Source: CAVPGH01 sp046726955
Lineage (GTDB): Bacteria; Acidobacteriota; Vicinamibacteria; Fen-336
DNA length: 19,946 nt
Direction: 5' to 3'
NCBI GenBank assembly: GCA_046726955.1
Contig: JBKPBQ010000319.1
Coordinates: 1 to 19,946 of the forward strand
In this document: piece after piece, positions 15,208 to 19,946 of the stretch
How the letters are laid out: each line of letters begins with the position of its first letter
Position numbering within the stretch: the stretch's first letter is position 1
Made by a program: the position numbers and the translations under genes
Notes under the pieces: model-generated
What the model was told of the DNA's origin: nothing
The model's input: only the letters and a program-made list of their open reading frames with translations
Database searches by the model: none

Positions 15208-16308
15208 ATGCCCGCACGTTATCGCGCCGACCACGTGGGCAGCCTACTCCGGCCGGCCGACCTGCTCCAGGCGCGGTCCGCCGGCGCCACCGACTCGGAG
15301 CGTCTCCGGGAGATCGAGGACGCTCACATCCGGCGCGTCCTCGCCCGGCAGGAAGAGATCGGCTTCGAGATCTTTACCGACGGCGAGCTCCGCCGGCGCA
15401 ACTTCATGAGCGACTTCACGGACGCGGTCGAGGGCTTCGACATGGGGGACGCAGTGGCGCGGCCGTGGCAGGCGGGCGGCGCTCGCCAGATCGCGGTGAG
15501 CAGCGTCGCCGGTGTCGTGACGGGTCCTTTGCGACGCGTGCGCCCGCTGACCGGCCACGAGCTGCCGTTCCTGAAGGCGGAGAGTCCTGGCGCGATCAAG
15601 ATGACGCTCCCGAGCGCGACGCAGTTCCCGGCGATCGCGTTCAAGCGCGGCATCACCGATGCCACGTACCCCGACCACTCGGCGCTCCTCTGGGCCGTCG
15701 TCGACATCCTCAAGGAGGAGCTCGCCGCCGTCGCCGCCGAAGGCGTCGCGTACCTGCAGATCGACGCCCCGCGCTACAGCTACTTCGTGGACCCGAAGTG
15801 GCGCGACTGGATCCAGTCGGAGATGAGGACGGACCCCGATTCGCTCCTCGAGGAATCGATCCGCGCGGACAACGCCTGCCTGAAGGCGGCCCGTCATCCC
15901 GGCGTCATTCTCGCCATGCACCTCTGCCGGGGCAACAACCGCAGCCACTGGTACGCGGAGGGCGGCTACGAGGCCATCGCCGAGCAGCTCTTCGGAACGA
16001 TGGAAGTGGACCGCTTCCTGCTCGAGTACGACGACGAGCGCTCCGGTACGTTCGAGGCCCTTCGCTTCATGCCGCCAGGCAAGGAAGTGGTGCTCGGCCT
16101 CGTCAGCTCCAAGCGCCCCGAGCTCGAGAGTGTCGACGACCTCGCCCGCCGCATCGAGGAGGCCGCCGCGTACGTCCCGCTCGACGATCTCGCGCTCAGC
16201 CCCCAGTGCGGCTTCGCCTCGACGATGGAAGGCAACCTGCTCACCGAGGACGAGCAGTGGGCCAAGCTCCGCCGAGTGGTGGAGACCGCGCGTCGGGTCT
16301 GGGGCTGA
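15208..16308 (+). CDS. MetE C-terminal-domain-type methyltransferase (cobalamin-independent methionine synthase family)
   Basis: A 366-residue cytoplasmic barrel protein resembling only the catalytic half of MetE (the YxjG/YxjH-like group), without the N-terminal MetE domain. The four expected zinc ligands are visible: His238 and Cys240 in AMHLCRGNN, Glu273 in FLLEYDDERSG and Cys334 in LSPQCGFAS. The N-terminus ADHVGSLLRP and TDGELRRRNF (57-66) are typical of this group. The zinc activates a thiol, such as homocysteine, as methyl acceptor; the methyl donor of these short forms is often not methyltetrahydrofolate triglutamate. It diverges from the pca operon, so a link to methyl groups from aromatic compounds is possible but unproven. 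Related zinc enzymes also act on other thiols. The ATG at 15208 matches the family start. Confidence 0.88.
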   Translation: MPARYRADHVGSLLRPADLLQARSAGATDSERLREIEDAHIRRVLARQEEIGFEIFTDGELRRRNFMSDFTDAVEGFDMGDAVARPWQAGGARQIAVSSVAGVVTGPLRRVRPLTGHELPFLKAESPGAIKMTLPSATQFPAIAFKRGITDATYPDHSALLWAVVDILKEELAAVAAEGVAYLQIDAPRYSYFVDPKWRDWIQSEMRTDPDSLLEESIRADNACLKAARHPGVILAMHLCRGNNRSHWYAEGGYEAIAEQLFGTMEVDRFLLEYDDERSGTFEALRFMPPGKEVVLGLVSSKRPELESVDDLARRIEEAAAYVPLDDLALSPQCGFASTMEGNLLTEDEQWAKLRRVVETARRVWG

Positions 16309-16370
16309 GCGGGGGGACCTTCGCGCGGCCACCGTGGCAGAGGCCTACCTGCACGCGAGAGGCTCCCATG

Positions 16371-16403
16371 CGAACCCATCCCGGAATGGGTGGGCAGGTT
16401 ACG
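16371..16403 (+). repeat. Isolated copy of the 33-nt palindromic-core repeat
   Basis: Same length as the repeat copy at 18225-18257 and identical to it at 23 of 33 positions by my count: it begins CGAACC, has CGGAATG in the middle and ends with a T-A-C-G. Its core forms a 6-bp hairpin, ACCCAT/ATGGGT, around CCCGGA (16374-16391). It lies 62 bases after the MetE-like stop. The remainder of the 295-base gap 16309-16603 holds no convincing gene. Confidence 0.55.
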
Positions 16404-16457
16404 GGCGGTGGGAAGATCATGCGGGAGAAACGTCGCGCCGGCCGGAGAAAGATCGCG

Positions 16458-16478
16458 CCGTCGGCTTCGACCGGACGG
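16458..16478 (+). terminator. Weak stem-loop in the convergent gap
   Basis: CCGTC-GG and CC-G-GACGG can pair (seven base pairs with one bulge) around CTTCGA. It lies between the convergent MetE-like and HNH genes, where transcripts should end. There is no T-run, so this is only a weak terminator candidate. Confidence 0.2.
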
Positions 16479-16603
16479 TGAGCGCCGCGCGTCGCGCGCC
16501 GCTAGCACCCTCGTGATGACCCGTCCGCGGCAGAGGAGTGTCCCGCTCGAAGACGCAGGCAAACGCGTCCTCGCCACGAAATTGCACGCCCGCCCACAGA
16601 GGG

Positions 16604-17722
16604 TCAGCCCGTCTTCGTTACCATAGTGATCTCATCCGGAATGGGTGGAGGAACGCGCGCGACCATTGCCGGCTTCGAGCATCCGCCAGACTTCGTCGCA
16701 ACCCGGCTCTTTCCGGCGTACTGATCCATCTTCTTCTTCCCGTAGTCCAGCTCGGCCAGGTAGCGGTTGTGTGTGTGGCACATCAAGCAGATGTTATCGA
16801 AATCGGGGCCGCCCCCCAGCCCGAAGGGGTGTCTGTGATGAAACTCGAGGCGGTGCCTCTCGGGGCATCTTTCTCCATGCGCGTCCACGAACCGGCACTG
16901 GCCTCCGTCGCGTCGATAGACAGCGCGTCGCACCTGGGCGAGAAGATATCTTGATGAGGTCGTCGCCCGCCCCCGGCCCTTCCGCGGAGACTTCGTCTGG
17001 GCGAACCGCCGCGCGTCCAGCCGCTGCCGCAGCTCTCTGACCGCCTTCCCGACGATGGCGGTGAGGTCCTCCGTGGGCATGAGGGCCCGAAGCCGCTCGA
17101 GGTCGTCGCGAAGCTCAGGCCCGGCCGTGAACTGGACTTTGTAGCGAGCGGGCGAAAGAGGCTCGAACACGGACGGTGGTGCGGCGGCAGGACGCGGAGC
17201 CGCATCCGGAACGAGTGGCAAGGGAGTGGGCGGAACGACCTCGACGGGGTCTCGGGCTGGCCGTACGGCGCTCGGCCTTTGCGGGAGCTTTCGGATGACC
17301 GAAGGCGCATCCGGTTGTGGATCGAGCTCCGCCACCAGTTCTTCGATCTGCCGTTTCGACTTGTGGACGGCACGACTGAGGAGCACGTCCCGGTTCTCCG
17401 GTGTGAGGATGGGTGCCAGCCGCGCAATTCCGCTGAGATGGAGCCGGCCGTCGGCCAGCATCTCCAGGAGGATCGGATGCTCGCGAGTGGCCCGAGCCAC
17501 GGCGATCCGCAGGTTCGTCTCGCCCTCGGAGAGGTGCAGGACTTTCAGGCAATAGACGAACATCGACGGGCAGGCAGAGCGGGCGAAGAGTCGGCGCTCG
17601 TCCACCTCGGCGATGTGGGCGATGAGTGAGGACTCGACGCGACGGGCCTGGCGCACCATGTCGGCGAGCCCGGCGAGAAGCGCGTCGTCGGAGAGTGATT
17701 CGAGCGGGCGTTCCAGTGACAT
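16604..17722 (-). CDS. HNH endonuclease-domain protein
   Basis: A 372-residue protein. Residues 1 to about 240 are helical, with a low-complexity Pro-rich linker at about 150-190, in the arrangement of DUF222-type HNH proteins. The C-terminal nuclease domain (about 268-330) has zinc-binding cysteines (Cys276, Cys286, Cys315) and the HNH core: LEFHHRHPFGLGGGPDFDN (His295/His296, Asn310) followed by CHTHN (His318). It probably nicks or cuts DNA; such genes are often multicopy and linked to mobile or defence-like regions. By eye the GC content appears lower than in the neighbours. The C-terminal codons 360-364 (PIPDE) coincide exactly with the core of the repeat found in the adjacent array. The start is ATG 17722, with TACATT six bases upstream and no Shine-Dalgarno. 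Cellular role unknown. Confidence 0.85.
   Translation of the reverse strand: MSLERPLESLSDDALLAGLADMVRQARRVESSLIAHIAEVDERRLFARSACPSMFVYCLKVLHLSEGETNLRIAVARATREHPILLEMLADGRLHLSGIARLAPILTPENRDVLLSRAVHKSKRQIEELVAELDPQPDAPSVIRKLPQRPSAVRPARDPVEVVPPTPLPLVPDAAPRPAAAPPSVFEPLSPARYKVQFTAGPELRDDLERLRALMPTEDLTAIVGKAVRELRQRLDARRFAQTKSPRKGRGRATTSSRYLLAQVRRAVYRRDGGQCRFVDAHGERCPERHRLEFHHRHPFGLGGGPDFDNICLMCHTHNRYLAELDYGKKKMDQYAGKSRVATKSGGCSKPAMVARVPPPIPDEITMVTKTG
16631..16645. repeat. Repeat core inside the 3' end of the HNH gene
   Basis: CTCATCCGGAATGGG differs by one base from the core of the copy at 18230-18244 (CTCATCCGGAATGAG) and by one base from that at 17884-17898 (CTCGTCCGGAATGGG). It lies in frame in the HNH gene, encoding Pro-Ile-Pro-Asp-Glu 11 codons before the stop. 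The core is nearly self-complementary, so orientation is ambiguous, and flanking similarity is limited to the core. Confidence 0.5.
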
Positions 17723-17728
17723 GCAACG

Positions 17729-17734
17729 AATGTA
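17729..17734 (-). promoter_or_regulatory. -10-like TACATT before the HNH gene
   Basis: On the minus strand TACATT is followed by six bases and the ATG at 17722, the same TA-N3-T, six bases, ATG spacing seen before the MetE-like gene. No -35 and no Shine-Dalgarno are evident. It suggests a leaderless transcript. Confidence 0.3.
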
Positions 17735-17878
17735 CGTCCGGCGAGGGACGCAATGGGTCCGCGCCTAACGGATAAGAGAACATTTTCTCGCGGATCACGA
17801 CGTCACAGTCCGATGCGTCTGCAATCAGCGCGGTGGAACAATCCGCGCAGTTCTCCGCACCGGACAATTTCAGGTGTT

Positions 17879-18260
17879 CGAACCTCGTCCGGAATGGGAA
17901 GGATCGTAACGACAATGCCTCGAGCGGACCGAGTCGCCGCCGGCTGCAGGGGGGCCGCCTGCATGGGACCCCATTTAAGACTGATAGCCAACACACGAAC
18001 TCGTCCGTATTGGGAAGATCGTATGGACGTCACGATCCGAATCGTCGCCCCCACGAGTCGGCGCGACCGGGCACCACACTGCGGGCTGATGGCGAACGCT
18101 CGAGCCTCGTCCGGAAGGGGACCATCGTAACGCCCGCCGTCACGAACCGAGCCGAATTCCCGCCTCGGCCTCCCCGCGAGCGCGGGGTGGAGAGATCCCA
18201 CATGCGCGGCTGTTGGACGACGCGCGAACCTCATCCGGAATGAGTACGACGGTAACGCCG
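17879..18260 (+). repeat. Degenerate tandem repeat array, four units with a 105-124 nt period
   Basis: Four copies of a 33-nt block lie at 17879-17911, 17996-18026, 18101-18132 and 18225-18257, with start-to-start distances of 117, 105 and 124 bases. Shared pattern: CGAACCTCGTCCGGAATGGG, then a variable patch, then a GTAACG-like end. The first and fourth copies are identical at 27 of 33 positions. Similarity extends outside the block. Before copies 2, 3 and 4 there is a CTGAT/CTGTT stretch about 15-20 bases upstream, and after copies 2 and 3 a CGTCACGA stretch. A 6-bp hairpin CCCCGC/GCGGGG lies at 18172-18187. The 574-base gap 17723-18296 contains no convincing protein gene. A further, broken copy may lie at about 17735-17771. 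Confidence 0.65.
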
Positions 18261-18296
18261 CAAGGCTTTTCGGTTAGGATCGCGCAGGACACGCCC

Positions 18297-19820
18297 GTGG
18301 ACGCGCTTCTGAAGCTCACCGCGGTCTCGAAGTCCTTCGCGGGCGTCCGCGCGCTCCGCGACGTCTCGTTCGACCTCCGACCCGGCGAGGTCCACGCGCT
18401 CGTCGGGGAGAACGGCGCCGGCAAGAGCACGCTCATCCGCGTCGTCACGGGCGCGCACCGGCCGGACGCGGGAACGGTCGAGATCGCCGGAAAGCCACTG
18501 ACCAGGGCCGACCCCCTCCTCGCTCGCGAGCTCGGCATCGCCCCCATCTACCAGCAGCCCGCGCTCTTCCCGGAGCTCACGGTGGCCGAGAACCTCGCGC
18601 TCGGGCAGGAGCCCGGCGGCTCCTGGCGTCGGATCGACTGGAAGACCAGGCGAAGGAACGCCGACGAGATGCTCGCCCGAGTGGGAGCCCGCATCGATCC
18701 CGAGGCCCTCGCCGGCTCGCTGCGCATGGCCGAGCAGCTGCTCGTGGAGATCGCGCGGGCGCTCGGGGCGCGGGCCCGTGTCCTCCTGATGGACGAGCCC
18801 ACCGCCGCCCTCGCCGAGCCGGAGGCGGAGCGCCTCCTGGAGCTCGTGCGCGAGCTGCGCGCGGCCGGCGTCGGGACGGTCTACATCTCTCACCGCCTCG
18901 GCGAGGTCGCCCGTATCGCGGACCGCGTGACCGTGCTGCGCGACGGCACGGTCGTCGCCACGCGTCCTACCGCGGAAGTCACGGAGGCCGAGCTCATCCG
19001 CCTCATGGTGGGACGCGAGCTCAAGGCGGTCTTCCCGAAGCGCGAGGTCCCGCGCGGCGACGTCGTGCTCGAAGCGCGAGAGCTGGGCTCGGCTGCCGCG
19101 GGAGTGAAGGACGCGACCTTCTCCGTCCGCACCGGCGAGATCCTGGGGATCGCGGGCCTCGTGGGCTCCGGTCGCACGGAGCTGGCGCGGACACTCTTCG
19201 GCCTCGAGCACGCCGATCGAGGCACGCTCCTCCTCCGTGGCGCGGCCGTGAGCGTCAAAGCACCCTCCCGCGCGGTCGAGCTCGGCCTCGCCTACGTGCC
19301 CGAGGACCGCCGCCGGCACGGCGTCGTCCCCGAGATGAGCGTCGTCCACAACACGACGCTCGCGGTGCTGCGGGAGATGGCGTCCGGGCTGCTGCTCGAC
19401 ACCCAGAAGGAACGTAGTCTCGCCGCCGGCTTCGTGTCCCGCTTCGCGATCAAGACCGCGAGCCTCGACAGCGCGGTGGCCACCCTGTCCGGCGGCAACC
19501 AGCAGAAGGTCGCCCTCGCCCGCTGGCTGGCCACCAAGCCCACCGTGCTCGTCCTCGACGAGCCGACGCAGGGGGTCGACGTCGGCGCCAAGGCCGAGAT
19601 CCACAAGCTCATGGTCGACCTCGCGGAGCGCGGCCTCGCCATCGTCATGATCTCGTCCGAGCTGCCGGAGGTGCTGGGGATGAGCGATCGCATCGCCGTC
19701 ATGCGCGGAGGGACGATCGTGGCGACGCTCGACCGCGGCGCGGCGACGCCCGAGGGGCTGATCGCGCTCGCCCTCGGACACGCCGAAACCAGAAGCCCGA
19801 CCGCGGAGGCCCGCCATTAG
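18297..19820 (+). CDS. Sugar ABC transporter ATP-binding protein (RbsA/RhaT-like, two fused nucleotide-binding domains)
   Basis: Powers import of a monosaccharide across the inner membrane as the double-ATPase subunit of a CUT2-type transporter; 507 residues, close to RbsA. First domain: Walker A GENGAGKST (37-45), signature-like SLRMAEQ (141-147), Walker B VLLMDEP (162-168), switch His in YISHR. Second domain: degenerate Walker A GLVGSGRTE (288-296, Arg in place of Lys, usual for this family), LSGGNQQKV (397-405), Walker B VLVLDEP (417-423) and MISSELPEVLGMSDR (451-465). The overall sequence recalls rhamnose-type transporters, which fits the rhamnulokinase in the window. I prefer GTG 18297 (AGGA eight bases upstream, protein length). 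An ATG at 18240 lies inside a repeat copy, lacks a Shine-Dalgarno and would add 19 residues. TAGGAT at 18275-18280 may be its -10. Confidence 0.88.
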   Translation: MDALLKLTAVSKSFAGVRALRDVSFDLRPGEVHALVGENGAGKSTLIRVVTGAHRPDAGTVEIAGKPLTRADPLLARELGIAPIYQQPALFPELTVAENLALGQEPGGSWRRIDWKTRRRNADEMLARVGARIDPEALAGSLRMAEQLLVEIARALGARARVLLMDEPTAALAEPEAERLLELVRELRAAGVGTVYISHRLGEVARIADRVTVLRDGTVVATRPTAEVTEAELIRLMVGRELKAVFPKREVPRGDVVLEARELGSAAAGVKDATFSVRTGEILGIAGLVGSGRTELARTLFGLEHADRGTLLLRGAAVSVKAPSRAVELGLAYVPEDRRRHGVVPEMSVVHNTTLAVLREMASGLLLDTQKERSLAAGFVSRFAIKTASLDSAVATLSGGNQQKVALARWLATKPTVLVLDEPTQGVDVGAKAEIHKLMVDLAERGLAIVMISSELPEVLGMSDRIAVMRGGTIVATLDRGAATPEGLIALALGHAETRSPTAEARH

Positions 19821-19946
19821 CCGCGTTCTCGAACGACACCGCCGCGAGGCCTCGGTCGGCCTCGCCCTCGTCGCGCTGCTCGTCTTCCTCGCGCTCAAGG
19901 CCCCCGGCTTCTTCGCCACCTCCAACCTCCGCGACCTGCTCGTCTC
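19816..19946 (+). CDS. Sugar ABC transporter permease (RbsC-like, N-terminus only)
   Basis: The last 131 bases encode a basic N-terminus (RVLERHRREASV), then a hydrophobic helix (GLALVALLVFLALKAPGFF) and the family-typical sequence FATSNLRDLLV. This is the usual opening of CUT2 sugar permeases, which form the membrane channel for the ATPase encoded just before. No ATG, GTG or TTG occurs in frame nearby. The best start is ATT at 19816-19818, six bases after a perfect GGAGG (19805-19809) and overlapping the ATPase stop TAG (19818-19820) by one base. The gene continues past the window edge. Family call good, start codon unusual and only inferred. Confidence 0.72.
   Translation, partial: MSRVLERHRREASVGLALVALLVFLALKAPGFFATSNLRDLLV

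Noticed and set aside
15040..15234. 64-codon minus-strand open frame covering the pca/MetE-like intergenic region
   Set aside because: No ribosome binding site or recognisable features; the region must hold two divergent promoters.
12358..15409. Long open frames on the + strand opposite pcaB and pcaHG
   Set aside because: They are complements of strongly motif-supported genes and carry no recognisable domain.
17763..18218. Integron attC-like sites (GCCTAAC at 17763, GTTGGAC at 18212)
   Set aside because: The two heptamers match the core patterns loosely but are about 450 bases apart, without the paired inner sites, and no integrase or cassette genes are visible.
17753..18243. Small open frames on both strands in the repeat array
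   Set aside because: They have no ribosome binding sites, are Arg/Pro/Ser-rich and change with each degenerate repeat unit, so they look like incidental frames.
17879..18260. CRISPR array
   Set aside because: Blocks are diverged, the interval is 70-90 bases with its own shared similarity rather than unique spacers, and no cas genes are near.

Overview
The window is a very GC-rich bacterial chromosome segment. Gene content points to a soil-type heterotroph, most likely an Acidobacteriota-like lineage. The pointers are a solitary MacB/FtsX-type permease of the 'ADOP' kind with no ATPase beside it, a secreted fucosidase and M24 peptidase, tiny exported proteins, and a mix of deoxy-sugar and aromatic-acid catabolism. 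No rRNA or marker protein is present, so this placement is an inference.

Layout, left to right. (1) 1-913 (-): the N-terminal part of a secreted GH29 alpha-L-fucosidase that runs off the left edge. It is divergent from a zinc-dependent medium-chain dehydrogenase (1112-2155) followed by two very small genes (2152-2373 and 2470-2661). (2) 2668-4038 (-): a secreted M24 (Xaa-Pro aminopeptidase-like) peptidase. It diverges from a compact sugar operon: Gfo/Idh/MocA oxidoreductase, rhamnulokinase and aldehyde dehydrogenase (4134-8079). A perfect 8-bp dyad sits in the divergent promoter. (3) 8139-10571: the solitary permease, then a secreted alpha/beta-hydrolase (esterase) gene with a clear +1 frameshift (10600-11542). 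(4) 11598-15043 (-): a protocatechuate branch operon, pcaHG-pcaB-pcaD, in which the beta and alpha subunits of protocatechuate 3,4-dioxygenase are one fused polypeptide. (5) 15208-16308 (+): a MetE-C-domain-type methyltransferase, divergent from the pca operon. (6) 16309-18296: an accessory-looking stretch with an HNH endonuclease gene (-) and copies of a 33-nt repeat with a near-palindromic core. Four of the copies form a loose tandem array with a 105-124 nt period. (7) 18297-19946 (+): an RbsA/RhaT-like sugar ABC ATPase and the start of its permease, which seems to begin with an ATT codon.

How the parts may work together: fucosidase and esterase would act on plant or microbial polysaccharide outside the cytoplasm. 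The CUT2-type ABC transporter would import the deoxy-sugar (rhamnose is the best guess). Rhamnulokinase would phosphorylate rhamnulose, and the aldehyde dehydrogenase could oxidise the lactaldehyde released by an aldolase not seen here. The isomerase, aldolase, periplasmic binding protein and second half of the transporter presumably lie outside the window. The pca operon covers ring cleavage, cycloisomerisation and lactone hydrolysis, but the decarboxylase (pcaC) and the thiolase end of the pathway are not here.

The most interesting items are the PcaH-PcaG fusion, the repeat family around the HNH gene (one copy encodes part of the HNH protein's C-terminus), the dyad that overlaps both divergent -35 elements, and the ATT-start/TAG-stop overlap in the transporter operon. 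I see no CRISPR array, tRNA, rRNA, phage or classical insertion sequence.
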